64,000 nt of DNA from Chrysomallon squamiferum (Eukaryota; Mollusca; Gastropoda; Neomphalida; Peltospiridae): the NCBI GenBank assembly GCA_012295275.1, contig CM022679.1, forward strand, positions 27,194,983 to 27,258,982. The letters are read 5' to 3'. Every line of letters begins with the position of its first letter. Within the stretch, counting starts at the first letter, position 1. This document shows positions 1 through 14,507 of this stretch, piece by piece. Made by a program: the position numbers and the translations under genes. The notes under the pieces were generated by a model. It was not told where the DNA came from. It made no database searches and saw only the letters and a program-made list of their open reading frames with translations.

Positions 1-566
1 AAAAATTTACTTTTGGCTACTAATGGTATGTATAGGGCAAACCTTCAAATCTTCTGAATCACTTCGGGAAAGTTAAGTTAGTTAGACTTTCAGAGGCAGA
101 AATCACTAAACGTGATTACCCATGCACTCTCTGTGATTCGCTTATTCACAAACTTACAATCTTTCTACTCTTTTCTCCATCCACTAGTTATAGCTACCCA
201 TCTATCTGTCTGTCTGTCTGTCAATCTAAGAAACTAACCGATTTTTCATCAGCTGCTTGATTCGAGGATTGGTTAAAAAAAAAAGTTTCAAACGGAAATT
301 AATAAAGTAAGTATCTCTTGATTTCTGATATTTAGGGGGGTGCGTCTTGCCCCACCCTACCCTGTGTTCTGTCTTGTGTGTTTGAAAGGACAGGTAAACG
401 ATTCCTAGTTGCTAAGTGAATATTAACCCTTTGTGGGGCGGCTGCAGATTTCTTTTCCATGTCTTTTTGCTCTCTGATTTTATATATAACGCAATATAAT
501 CGTAAATTTAAAATTTGTTGAGTGGTTCGTTCAAAAATATTTCGTTCATTCATTCATTTTGTCCTG

Positions 567-630
<64 letters not shown>

Positions 631-1025
631 TATTATTATTATTATTATTATTTATTTATTTAATAATCTCTTTTTTATTTATTTGATTATTTAAATGTTG
701 TTAGGCGAAGTCCACTATTACATATCTTTTCTATCAAACTGTTTGGCATTAAGACATGGTGCAATAGATTCAACAGTTATACATAAACATCAATTTCTTA
801 TACATCATACATAATTCTATCATACATAAATTCTCTTGAGCTGCTAATCCAAATTCTTTTTGTTGAGAACACATCACAGATATTCAGCAGAAGAAAACAT
901 ATTTTAGATGTCTGACACTCTTATAAGAAAACGCCAATCCTCACACATATATACTAAATAGAATATACGTCCGTTAAATATTTTTTTGATCTAAATTTAA
1001 CGTAGATAAAAATTACAGTACACGT

Positions 1026-1103
<78 letters not shown>

Positions 1104-1703
1104 ACAAGGTTACGCTACAAATGGCCAAGTTCCGCAAACAAATCGTTTCCTGGTTCAAGGCAAATTTTATAATAAAAAAAAAAAAAAAAACAAAAATAAA
1201 ATAAAAAATACAATAACCTGACGACAGATACAACACATGGCTGTCACATACTTCAAATGACATTTTACAATGTGAACAGCGATAAAACACGGGCAGGTCT
1301 AGGATTTCAGAAAAAAGAAGGGGTGTATCGTCATAGTTTGATATAACTTTGATAAACTAAATAATAATGATTCTACTATTACTATTTCTACTAGTAATAA
1401 TTACTTCTATTATTATTAATAATAAACTATAATGAAAAAATTAAAATAACAATAATGATTAATACTATAATGATGATGATGATGATGATGATACAAGTGG
1501 TAATAATACCTGTGGTATTAGTAGCAGTAGTAATTAAATCAATAACAACAATAATAATTCTGATAATAATAATAATAATAATAATAAATACTAATAACTG
1601 ATGATAATAAAAATATTTAATAATAATAATAATAATTATGATGATGATAATACATGTAGTAATAATAATAATAATAACAACAACAACAATGATGATGATG
1701 ATG

Positions 1704-1736
<33 letters not shown>

Positions 1737-2978
1737 CTGATAACAATAAGATAAAAATAAATTTTAAACTATAAGTATGTAAAAATGGCAACTGCGCAAT
1801 GTACTTCCCTTTGTCCTTAATGTTTAAATGTAAATCAGGAAGGCTTGAATACGGAAAAAGTATTTATAACACATAAAAACGTATGAACAAACATACAATA
1901 TTTTTTACCGGGTTAGTGTAGATGCCGGATTTTATCTTTATTATTTTACATCCAAGAAATATGTGTGTGTTCTTCCTCGAATATTTTACAAAACACAGAG
2001 AAACAATCGTTAACAGATTCTCCATTCTCTTCTGCTATTTGTTGCCAAGGTTACAGGTTTTGCACGTGCGAAATATAACACTAAATATCAACGCGGATAA
2101 AAAATGAAACGTTAGCGGTACAGAAGCGTCCCAGAAAGATACGAGGAAAATATTGAACGTGTTGAATACTGGCCCCTGTTTTAATCAAAGCAGAAGACAA
2201 ACGCAGATTATTGAATGATAAATTTTTACTCTTCGTGTCATTTAGAAATAACGTAACCTTCACCGTGACATAGAATTTTAATGAAATTCAGAAAATGAAG
2301 AAGAAAAGAATTTCTTATTCTTTTCTTTCTTTCTTTCTTTTTTTTTTTTTTTTTTTCTTTAATAAAGGTCAAGGTGAGATTAATTTGTTTAATAAAACAA
2401 AGAGTATGACGTGTGTTGTTAAATATTTTATAAATTTAAAAAAATAAAATTGTCAGTTGATTTTGTTTCAGAGAACAACTGAGTCTTTTTCTTGTAGAAA
2501 GCGGTATTTAATAGCTACAATAATAATTACACTGATGATGATGATCATGATTATAATAATAAGAAGAAAAACAATAACAAAGCAACAATAATGATAATAA
2601 AGCACAACAACGACGTCAACGATAGCAGAACCACAAGAAAAAAAATCCAGTCATGATTTACCAGTTAGTGACATTAGTTGGAACGTGAAAAATCCTAAAA
2701 ATCCTATAAATCCTAAGAACGAACAATGGTAGTTAATACAGTTATAAGATGCAAAATGTCTTTCAGTTGTTTGACTTAATACATATTCCAGAAAAATGGG
2801 GTAAAGAAAACCCAACTAACCCACCCTTGAATTAAGATTCAAATCTTCCTAGATTCATTCATGCACAAACACTGGAAATGTGCTTTTAGTTTTTCGTTAC
2901 AGTAGTTAATAATGGAATGTTTACCTTTTTTTTTCTTTTTTTTTTAACAATGAACTCAATGTATTTTATGATTCTCTC

Positions 2979-3104
<126 letters not shown>

Positions 3105-3562
3105 TACACACATACACACCTCTAACAGTGTGTAATCTAACAATATGAACTACTGGTCCAGACCAGATTATCTGTTCAAAGTGTATTTCAGACACTGATA
3201 TTTTGTGAAACTTACAAAAATATTCTGTTGTTAATACGTAATTTAAATTTAAATAAAAATAAATTTCAGTGTGTGTACCGTCGAACTTCATAAAATGGTC
3301 GTTTAAGCAGCAACAAATAACACTCGCTCAAACATACGCAGACAAGAACACACGCACACACGCACATACACACGCACATTACCTTCACAAAGACAAATCC
3401 GGAAACAAATTATATATGTGTCTGTGTGTGTGTGTGTGCGTGCGTATGCATGTCAGTACTTGTGTGTTTGTGTGTGTTTCTGTGACTAGTCAGTCACATA
3501 GTTGCTATTTGGTTCTGAAAGCCCAGTCAGACAGAGACACGACGTAAACCAACAGCTAACAA

Positions 3563-3606
3563 TCACGTACGTGACTTAGAGGTGTAGGTCAACATCACGT
3601 ACGTGA
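3563..3606. promoter_or_regulatory. Two copies of the palindrome TCACGTACGTGA
   Basis: The 12-bp perfect palindrome TCACGTACGTGA occurs at 3563-3574 and again at 3595-3606, 32 bp apart. Each contains two inverted ACGTG cores, the core read by several bHLH-PAS and bZIP factors. No gene start is recognised next to it, so a regulatory role is only a suggestion; it may be a short tandem duplication. Confidence 0.3.
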
Positions 3607-4444
3607 CCTGCAGGGTCAGGTGACGACTGCTGATGAAATAACGGAACAAACTGAAGCCAGTGGACTGCGGTTCCAATGTTAATTTACACGTGACGATTTT
3701 AATCCTCCTTGTAAACCAACATTTCACTGTCACTGTCAGACTGTACAACGTTTTATCCCGTTAATCTGCTAATTCTAACTAACACAGCCTTTCAAAGATG
3801 AAACGTACAGATCAAATGATTGCTTCATTTCATTGTGTGTGTTTGTATATGTGTATGTGTGTGTGTGTGTGTGTGTGTACGCAAGCATTGTATATGTATG
3901 TATTTACATGTAATAATATTTGCATGTGTGTACACGTGTATGTATATGTGTATGTAATATATATACATGACTGTTTGATAATAATTTACAATTAGTCCGT
4001 AAGTATAAGGTTAAACCGGATAACTTTGCACTGAATTTAAAATATGTCGAGCTAAATTCTTGAGCTATCAAGGAAATAGAAATAGATATGTTACAGATTA
4101 TGTTTGCATTATTTATTTTCCAAAATAAAGTGGGTGCAGACCATCTAGGCAAATGATATCAAACTGTACAACCAAAACAACTTTGTATTTTGGTTGAAAA
4201 TATTTCAGATCGTCAGATTCGTTAGCTGAATGGGGAGGTTTTTTTTTGGGGCGGGGGTTTCTTGCCATGGAAGAGTAAATGAAATATTTCTCAAGTCCTT
4301 TAAACGAATATATGTAAGTTTTTTGTGCACACAAGCTTTTATATAGATAACGTAATTTTATTAATCATAACTAACAATGTTTACTTGTTGTTACACATTT
4401 TAATGTTTCAAACGATCAGTATCGTATTACATGGTAATTCACAG

Positions 4445-4545
<101 letters not shown>

Positions 4546-4633
4546 AGTGTGTGTAAATATACACGTATGCATGTATGTATGTATATATTTGTTTACGTAC
4601 ATATGTACATGTTTCTGTATATTTCTATATGTG

Positions 4634-4674
<41 letters not shown>

Positions 4675-5451
4675 ATATATACGTTATTAAAATCTAGTGA
4701 ATCATAACATATTGATCTTCCTCTATTTCTTTCATTTTATTTCGTGTCGTTTTATTGTTTTCATTATAACATGTCATGCTTATATATAAAATAAAGAGAC
4801 ATGGTATGAGTGACTGTATACACAATAGAGAGTCCATTAAATTAGCGGATTATCGTTAATTACTTGTCAACTAAACACAAAATCTGTTCTTAACGAGCGT
4901 TAAGGTGGAGACAACTGATGTTGATTTTAAACAGTGGCTCAGTGTGTGGTAGGATTATTGCACGACACGTGACCGCAGCAAGGGTTTCGTCCAAACTTTT
5001 TCTTTCTCTCTTCTGCAGTTTTTAAATTCCGAGAAGTGTCCGTTCTTTTACAGAGCGAATAGAAACAGTTTGTTATGTTTGGTTACACTGGAGATAATGT
5101 CTCCAAAAAAGAAAAAAGAAAAATGTTTCTCCGTCTTTAAATGATCTTCTGTCTATTTTGAACCCGAAATACAGACAGAGATTGAAATACTAGTATTTAA
5201 AAGCTTCTGAAAACTGATAGAAAAAAGACAAAAGTAAAATACCGTAACAAATTTGCTCTACTGCAGAAGATACCGAGAAATGGTGAGAAGTTATAAATAA
5301 AAATAAATAACAAACTAATTAAAGAGTGGTTATAAGAATAGGATATTTATAGAGTTTTCAAAATGTGCACAGGAATCAGTAAACGAATATAAATGTTTAA
5401 GTGATGTTGTATGTATATAAAATTTAGGAAAGAACCGGTATATAGGTTTAA

Positions 5452-5491
<40 letters not shown>

Positions 5492-5671
5492 TATAATAAT
5501 AATAATAATAATAAAGATAATGATATTGATAATAATAATGACGATGATGATGATGATAATAATAATAATAATAATCATAATAAAGATAATGATACTGATA
5601 ATAATAATGGTGATAATGATGATGATAATAATAATAATTACAATTGCTATCTTTAAACATATATCTGTTAC

Positions 5672-5730
<59 letters not shown>

Positions 5731-6001
5731 GCAGTTTCATATTTCTAAAAATAATTTTTGTATATATATCATTTTGTCTGTTTGTCTGTTTCTACGTTTC
5801 TTTAGCTGACTGACTGTCACTCAGTCTCTCTCTATTATCCGTACAATCATACATTTTCTTATTTTCCGTCCATCTGTACATCTGTACATCTGTCCATCAG
5901 ACTTGTTTTCGTTCTTTTCATTTCTGAATGCACCAAAATTATGAATCTATATGCTAATATTGGTCATACTAAAGATGATTATACAAATCATTATTTAAGG
6001 A

Positions 6002-6006
6002 TAGAT

Positions 6007-6081
<75 letters not shown>

Positions 6082-6086
6082 TTTTA
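6002..6086. repeat. (ATTT)n microsatellite
   Basis: About 21 uninterrupted ATTT units lie just before the 36-bp minisatellite. Confidence 0.95.
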
Positions 6087-6374
6087 AATATCTATTGTAT
6101 TTTAATACAGGATACATGGTACTTAATTGCATATCTCTATTAAACTGGTCTTTTAACATGTATTTTTGTGTCCTCTCACTATTAAGAAGTTCCAATATCA
6201 CAACTGGCGCAAAGGTTGTATATGAGTTTTTTAATACTGACTTTTGTGAAGTTCGCATAGGGTCGATTTTTGACGTATTAAGATAAAACACTAAACCTAG
6301 CACACTATTAAGCGGAATAGTCTTCTTTTCTTTCTTTTTTTTAAATAACTGTTATTAAAATGAATTTCGTATTT

Positions 6375-7575
6375 TATCACATTGTTATTAATGTATATTT
6401 CCTATTTTGTAATAAATGTTATTAATGTGTACTTCATTTTACATAATAACACTGTTATTTACGTGTATTTCATATTTTATAATAACACTGTTATTTACGT
6501 GTATTTCATATTTATAATAACACTGTTATTAATATGTACTTCATATTACATAATAACACTGTTATTTACGTGTATTTCATATTTATAATAACACTGTTAT
6601 TAATATGTACTTCATATTACATAATAACACTGTTATTTACGTGTATTTCATATTTTATAATAACACTGTTATTAACGTGTATTTCATATTTTATAATAAC
6701 ACTGTTATTAACGTGTATTTCATATTTTATAATAACACTGTTATTTACGTGTATTTCATATTTTATAATAACACTGTTATTAGCGTGAATTTCATATTTT
6801 ATAATAACACTGTTATTAACGTGTATTTCATATTTATAATAACACTGTTATTTACGTGTATTTCATATTTATAATAACACTGTTATTAACGTGTATTTCA
6901 TATTTTATAATAACACTGTTATTTACGTGTATTTCATATTTATAATAACACTGTTATTTACGTGTATTTCATATTTTATAATAACACTGTTATTTACGTG
7001 TATTTCATATTTTATAATAACACTGTTATTTACGTGTATTTCATATTTATAATAACACTGTTATTTACGTGTATTTCATATTTTATAATAACACTGTTAT
7101 TTACGTGTATTTCATATTTTATAATAACACTGTTATTTACGTGTATTTCATATTTTATAATAACACTGTTATTTACGTGTATTTCATATTTTATAATAAC
7201 ACTGTTATTTACGTGTATTTCATATTTATAATAACACTGTTATTTACGTGTATTTCATATTTTATAATAACACTGTTATTTACGTGTATTTCATATTTTA
7301 TAATAACACTGTTATTTACGTGTATTTCATATTTATAATAACACTGTTATTTACGTGTATTTCATATTTTATAATAACACTGTTATTTACGTGTATTTCA
7401 TATTTATAATAACACTGTTATTTACGTGTATTTCATATTTTATAATAACACTGTTATTTACGTGTATTTCATATTTTATAATAACACTGTTATTTACGTG
7501 TATTTCATATTTTATAATAACACTGTTATTTACGTGTATTTCATATTTATAATAACACTGTTGTTAACGTGTATT
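6375..7575. repeat. 36-bp AT-rich minisatellite, about 33 units
   Basis: The unit is 36 bp with frequent 35-bp variants that lack one T in the CATATTTTATAA part. It contains TTACGTGTATTTCATA followed by AATAACACTGTTATT. The last block is an inverted repeat, AATAACA and TGTTATT around one central base, so every unit can form a 7-bp stem. The array has no stop codon for long stretches on the plus strand, which creates many artefactual short open frames. Confidence 0.95.
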
Positions 7576-8095
7576 TCATTCTTAATGATAAAAACCGTAA
7601 TTTGTATTTTATAATATCTGTTAGTAAAATCTATTTCGTATTTTATAATATCCGTTATCAAAATGTATTTGGTATTTTATCATATCTGTTATTAAAATGT
7701 ATTTCGTGTTTTATAATATCTGTTATTAAAATGTATTTGGTATTTTATCATATCTGTTTTTAAAATGTATTTAGTATTTTATCATAACTTTTATTAAAAA
7801 GTATTTCGTATTTTATAATATCTGTTATATAAATGTATTTTATAATATCTGTTATTAAAACGTATTTCGTATTTTATCATATCTGTTTTTAAAATGTAAT
7901 TCATATTTTAAATATCTGTTATTAAAATGTATTTAGTATTTTATAATATCTGCTATTTAAAAGTATTTCGTGTTTTATCATAGCTGTTATTAAAATGTAT
8001 TTAGTATTTTATAATATCTGCTATTTAAAAGTATTTCGTGTTTTATCATATCTGCTATTAAAATGTATTTCGTATTATATCATATCTATTTTTCA
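7576..8095. repeat. Diverged tail of the minisatellite, about 34-bp units
   Basis: Units keep the TGTTATTAAAATGTATTT and GTATTTTATAATATC parts of the array to the left but are much less alike. The left arm of the inverted repeat has decayed (AATATC in place of AATAACA). The tail stops about 15 bp before a splice acceptor at 8109. Confidence 0.85.
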
Positions 8096-8109
8096 CATGT
8101 GTTTTTCAG

Positions 8110-10277
8110 ATTCAGTCAGAGAACGCCCCTCCGTATGATCCAGGAATGCAACGGCTTCCACCACGGCAACCGCGAACCCTCGCTGGACGACATCAGAGAG
8201 GAGCAGGAGGAGGCGTTTGACTCCTCTGATAACTACAGCAGAACCCTGCCTTTTGTTCGACGGTCCAGGCTGTGCTCAGACGACAGAAGCGAGTACGAAG
8301 AGGCGAAAACCGTGTTCTCGTCGACGAAGAAGTTATTTTCGGGGAAGAAAAAGAAACGCAAGGAGATAAAGGAGAAACTGTCGACGGTTCAGGAGGACGA
8401 CTCCTCGGACGAGAGGGCTCCTACGCCAGAAATCGATTACAGCTCCGACGAATCGGGAATCTCGGGCTTCGAAGGTCAGAACGGATTCAGTCTGTCGACG
8501 TCAGGGGACGCAACTCATATAAAGAGACTGTCGTGCGGGTCTTCCGACTCCGCTATGAGAGACTCGGATGGGAGTTCGTCGTTTTGTTCCGACGTGGACG
8601 CTGTCGTCACCACTGCAGAAATCCACGTCGAGGACAGTCAAGGGAAGAAACCGTCGGACGACGTAAGCGGTTACGAGAGTTCTCTCCCTTCGTCTCGAAT
8701 GCCTCAGGATTCCGACACGACGGCCATTTTCACGTTCGGCGAGACAACGGAAGATGGCATGTCGGAACGAGGCTCTGTACGGAAGTTTCCTCTTCCGGAA
8801 AGGCCGCCATGGAAGACGAAAGGTATAAACCACGTGAGAAAATTCAGTTCTTCCAGCGAAGAAGACGAGGAGGTCGTCCTCGTTCCAGTGCCCAACTTCC
8901 TTCAGGCTAAGAAAGAAAGCAAACCAAAACACACATCAACAACTGATAACCATGACGACGAACACCTCTACAGCGAAATAGGCCAAGTGTCAGAGAATGA
9001 AGTAGAGAAAAAAGTTTCTCAAGAAGCACCTGCACCACCAGCTAAGACGAAACAGTCAGACGTTTCTCATTCTTCGTCGTCATCTTCTTCGACTTCCGCG
9101 CCTGGTTTTAACTCCAGCAGTCTGGCTGACATTCTCAAACACAGCATCACAAACGGAACGTTCCAGAGACCAGGCAGGGGAATCCCGCCCGCGCACAACA
9201 CGTGCAATCCTGTGTTCAGTTCGGAAAATATTGTCAAGGATCCCTCCACGTTAGAGCGCAGGCGACAAGAGTCAGTAGCCAAGAAAGACTCGACTGTTGC
9301 TGCTCCTGAACTGCAATCTAACAAAAACCATGAGAAACAGGAAAACAAGAAGACGGAGGAGCGATCGGGGAAGCAAGGGGGGAGACAGGAGAAACGAGAG
9401 AGAGAAGAAAAAGAAGAAAGACAAGACAAGCAAAAACGACAGGAAAGACAAGAGAAGGAGGAAGTACAGAAGATACTGGAGAAGCAGAAAGAAGAGAAAG
9501 AGAAGAAAGAAAAAGAACAGAAGGAGAAACAAGAACGGAAAGAGAGACAAGAGAAGGAGAAACAAGAACGCAGGGAAAGACAGGAGATGATAAGAAAACA
9601 GGAAAAGCTCGAGAGCTCGGACTCGGATGAAGGAATCGGTAGTCATGACAACAGCGCAGAACACGTGGATCTCAAATCCGAGGAAACCGAAAGCAGCGAG
9701 CCGAAGAAACGAGGCCTGAAGATCAAAGAGCTGCAGGAAATCCTCATTAAGAAAGATCTGCCGTTTGCCAACCCGGCCCTGTTCATTGGCATGCAGGCTA
9801 AGAAGCAGGAGGCGAAGGAGGTGAAAAGGAACCCAGTGGTGACTTCGCAACCGCTGCGACCCAGGAGCGGGTCCCTCAGCGACACCGACACAGAAATCAT
9901 CCTCAAACCGTCGGCCATCGCCAATCCTAAACGCGCCGCGCCACCTATACCCAGCATCACGACTACAACCACCACTACGACAACGACAACGTCACATCTG
10001 GCTCCACCAGCACCTCCTCTCCCTCCTCCTTCCACTTTGCCGAAAGCGAACAGGAGTACTAAAAGAAAACTCCGCTCCGAAAATCACCATCAAGAGAGCA
10101 GAAAGTGTCTCAGAAAAAGTCTTAGCGACCACAACGAAACTGAACGACAAAAACGACGACCTCTGCTTCGACGAAGAAACCAGAGCAAGAATCTCGTCCA
10201 TTAAATCCATGCTGCAGAGAGCGACCGTAGCCGAGAAGACAATGTCTCTACCGAGAAAAATATCTAGTGTGTCTTAA
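8110..10277 (+). CDS. Last coding exon of an unrecognised disordered, charged protein (frame changes near the end)
   Basis: I do not recognise the family. The exon opens after TTTTTCAG at 8109 in phase 2 and is clearly richer in G+C than its flanks. In order it encodes a Ser/Asp/Glu-rich region with basic KKKKRK runs; a tyrosine motif, YSEIGQ; a Ser-rich run; about 100 residues almost only of E, K, R and Q (about 9340-9610), which would form a single alpha-helix or coiled coil; an acidic SSDSDEGIGS patch; and Thr- and Pro-rich runs (about 9940-10040). The opening frame stops at 10202-10204. The frame one base later stays open to a stop at 10275-10277 and reads more like protein, ending MSLPRKISSVS, so one extra base probably sits in the A run near 10061-10064. 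Earlier exons were not found. A cytoskeletal adaptor or scaffold is possible but unproven. Confidence 0.7.
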
Positions 10278-11634
10278 ACCGAAGTATTAGTGTTTGTATT
10301 ATTGTTTGTGTTGAGTTTATATGCAGAAAAGCCATCGTATTTCAGAATAATGATAATAATGCAATGCCTCTGTTTGCTGTACAGAAGAATGTTATCAAGT
10401 GTCTGTTAGATCTGTCTGGTGTTACGGTTTTGTTATCTTCTTTTCGTTGTAATTGTCTACGTCTTCCACGTGACAGCCAGACAGATGATAACTCTGGAGA
10501 GTCTGTGGAGTGTTTTGATGTTCGGTGATTCACACAGTAATGCAAATGGATTCATTCCACGATGCTACCTGATCCTTCAGTGATGATGCTATTTGATTCA
10601 TTTCCAAATACTCGTTGATTCGTTCGATGATGGTAAATGGATTATCCAGTGATGCTAATTGATTCGTTACCTAAAGCCAGATTGATTTTGTCTATGATGC
10701 CATTTGATTCATTCTGCGATGCTAGAATTAATTATTTCAATAATCCTAATGAATCATTCAGTGGTTTCTTTCAACGGATTTCGATATTTGGATCCTTTAT
10801 GGGGTCGTAATGAGATAGATTCAAAGGACAGGAAAACAATACGTTGTTTTGATTCTGATTGTTTCCTGTGATTCTAAAATGGTCTCGTAGTAATACATTC
10901 TGGAGATCAGTGGTGTTGTTTTGTTGTTTTTGTTTTCTTTTTTTCTTTTGTGTGTGTGTCTCTATATAAACCAGTAATACTGTGATTTGGTTCTGAGTAA
11001 TGGTAACCTGTGATACATTTTTGAGGAATATTTCTATGGAAGTAAGCACTGAAATATTATGAAGTATGGATTAAACTAATGGCTTAAACGACAATATGTA
11101 AGTTTTTTTCAAATACAGTGGAAGACAAATCGTAAATTCTTTATCAGTGATGGTCTATAGGAGGTTTTCTTTAAGAAAGATAAAAAGATAAATAAAAAAC
11201 TCTCAGCGTGCTGCAGAATTCACAATGCGACTAATGTCTGAAAATTCAGTTTCTCGTTCAAACGTATTTCTATACAAATATTTCCATTTAATTTTCTCCA
11301 TGAAAATAAAAATACAAGCTGCTGTTAAGCATCCTGATTCAGTACGTTAATTAAAAATACTCGTAAGATGAAATTATTTCACGATCTTGTATTGGCTGAA
11401 TCTTTTAATCCAAACCTGTCTTTTTGTGTCCAGTGAGTGCTGCTTAGAAATTCTCTCGCCTTTTATATAGTATTATTTTATTGGGTTCATGAAGTTTGCC
11501 ATGTGCTTTGGTGTGGTTTGTATTTATAAATATTTATACTGATATTAAATTGACTAGTGTCTGCTTTCCGTAGTCTTGGTTTACATTGAATGTCTATGCA
11601 ATATGTTACGTCACTGGAATAATCTGTTTTATAC

Positions 11635-12330
11635 CTAAAGCTTTGATGTAATACACAAACGAAATACTCGTGAGGTTCGGATATCAGGATGCAGTAATAC
11701 AACATCACTGTAATGTATATAATTTGATCCTAAAGCTTTCATGCAGTATATCTTAAGATTGCAATACACTATCCAAAGCTTAAAGCTTTGATGAGATATA
11801 ATCATATATCTGGAACATTATGAATAATGCTAAATGCTAAATGCTTTGATGAAACATATCATATAACTGGAATACTCTTTTAAATCTATAAAGCATTGAT
11901 GCAGTATATCATCATTCGACTGGAATACTCTGTGAAATGCTTAAAGCTTTGATGCAGTATATCATACGACTAGAATACTTTATACACTATCACTATTCTG
12001 AATATTTGGATACTGTTACTTCACATCAATACACAACACAAGCAGTATGCTTAAAGTTTTGACGCAGAATATTATGATTCAGCAGCCCTGGAACAGGCTA
12101 CGCAACAAACGCTACGGAACTGAAATACTCTATATAAATCTGAAAGCTTTGGGAGTAACATATGTTACATTAATAAAATCCCCTATAAATATTCTAAACC
12201 CAATTTTTTTGAAAGCAATAATCTCTTCAAAAATTATAAATAATTTTAATGCCTAAGCTTTGCATGCACCATATATATTGCGTCACTGGAATATTCTAGG
12301 CTCTATAAATTACCTGCTTAACACTTTGAA
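11635..12330. repeat. Degenerate ~60-65 bp tandem repeat
   Basis: Units share TTAAAGCTTTGATG, then CAGTATATCAT, ACTGGAATACT and AAATGCT, with many differences and indels. The array is probably old. It lies downstream of the exon ending at 10277. Confidence 0.6.
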
Positions 12331-14362
12331 TAGTGTAGTGACTGGAATATATTTCTTGAATTTAATGTTTAAACCTTTGAGTTTATAAAAGCCTTCGAAT
12401 CTGTATAGAAAAGTGATCGTCTAAAACTTGCAATGACTCTATGAAACCAATGACTTACTTCTTTAGAAGCCGCTTGTGTGTTTTGTTTCAAATAATGACG
12501 TCTGTGTCTCTCAAATTAACTGTCTCTAATTTTAAACATTTGTTGTGTGTTTAATCTAAAATGAAACAATTATACAACATAAAATGACCACAAAACTGAT
12601 ACATTTTTTGTTCCATATCACGTTGATTGTTACGTTTATTAGAAATGATAAAATGATGAAAATAAATTTATGAAAATTTTATGTACTGTTATAAAACGAA
12701 GAAAAACTATACGTTATAAAATGTTGAAATGTTACAATCTTCTATTAAATATAATGAAGTGTTTGTTACCTTATCAAATGTTGAAATGTTGTTACCACAT
12801 GTTGAAATGTTACATCTTGTTAATAAAAGCTGAAATGTTCAGCAAGATTATAAATGTTGAAAAATCGTGTTAAGTCATCAAATGTTGAAATGTTGAAATG
12901 TGATGTTCTTATAAATTGAAGTATTACCCAATATTATTAAACGTATCTAATTTAGCAAATTGCTATCTAACGTTGAAAATGTTACCAAATATCAGTATGT
13001 ATGCTTGAACCCATGAAAGGTCGTTTATCCTAATATTTGTATGACTGAAATCTTATTTGAACTATATGTTCATTGTCAGAGCGCATTTTATCATATATTT
13101 TAAACTGAACTCAAAATACCATTTTCATTTTTTATAAATTTACCGAGAAAACGATATAATAAATTTAAAATCTAATTAGACTATGCAGAATAACAATTTA
13201 TTATTGTAATGTATAGAACTAACATAAAACACTGTTTTTCATTGGTTAATTTCGATCATATGATTGATTGCTAAAAATAATAACACGTGACCAGAACACG
13301 AGATGGATTTTCTGGCTCTTAGCCTCGTGTATGGTATTTCCGATAGTGTCGTATTTCCGTTTAACGTCTTTATATTTATTTGATGTACTGTTTTTATGTA
13401 TGTATTTTATTGTTGTGTAAATACATTTGTAAATAATGAAATACTGCTGCATTATAAATATCACAACGTCTTATGTTTAGCGCTTCCATTAAAACAAGGG
13501 AAAGAGGGAAAATTTAAAAATAAATATTATTGCATAAAAGCAAAACGAAAGTGAAAATAGAAATTTTTAAGAGGTAAGTATCGTTATGTAAATTATGCCT
13601 GACGCCATAAAAGCAATACGAAAGCGAAAGCAGTATAAAAAGTAAATAATTATTATGAAAATTTAAACAAAACTGAAAGTACAAATAAAAGTAGAAATTA
13701 CATCGTTTATTTTAAGAATATTAACGGTAACACTAAAGAAAAACGAAAATATAATGAAAAATTAATAATGAAATAAAACAATAATAATAAATAAATATAC
13801 ATCCTAACATGTAAATACAATTATTCATGACTTAAAATATTTATATTTGTCATCTGAAAGTAAAACGAAAGTGAAAATACAGCAAATATATACATGACAT
13901 GTTTAAAACAGAACAGCTGGACTAAACATTTTCAGTTACAGATTTAAAGTATTCAATGTAACTGGTTATTTAATGATTCGGAAACATTTTCATGGATATA
14001 TATACATATAAACATAGAGATAACCACGCATTATCTCTCTTTCTCTCGGTCTCTCTACTTGTATGTATGTAATACACAGACACACAGACACATATATTCA
14101 CATATAAACATGGTAACAGTTTTAACACGAGTCCTAATTCGTATCATATTACTGCTGTGCAAGATCTCATTTTGTGTCAGATTTTAAAAATGTGTTTTGA
14201 AACGAAAAGAGAAATAACTCTATTAACGTGTTTGTCTTCCAGTATTTATATTTGTTAATGTACAATTTGGATTATTATTCTTTGCAAATATACAGTCTTA
14301 CTTTAATAATAATGCATGCATGCATACACACACGTACATACATACATACATACATACATACA

Positions 14363-14394
<32 letters not shown>

Positions 14395-14426
14395 CATACA
14401 AACATACACACACACACAACATGCAA

Positions 14427-14507
<81 letters not shown>

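Noticed and set aside
6382-7614. Chain of 60-90 codon ORFs with FYNNTVIYVYFI motifs
   Set aside because: Pure translation of the 36-bp AT-rich minisatellite in different frames.
8272-8910. 212-codon alternative-frame ORF inside the 8.1 kb exon
   Set aside because: Arginine-rich overlap frame within a GC-richer coding exon; the main frame has the coherent domains and runs far longer.
9272-9850. 192-codon minus-strand ORF opposite the charged exon
   Set aside because: A mirror of the E/K/R/Q-rich sense sequence; the leucine-phenylalanine-serine composition is the expected antisense shadow.
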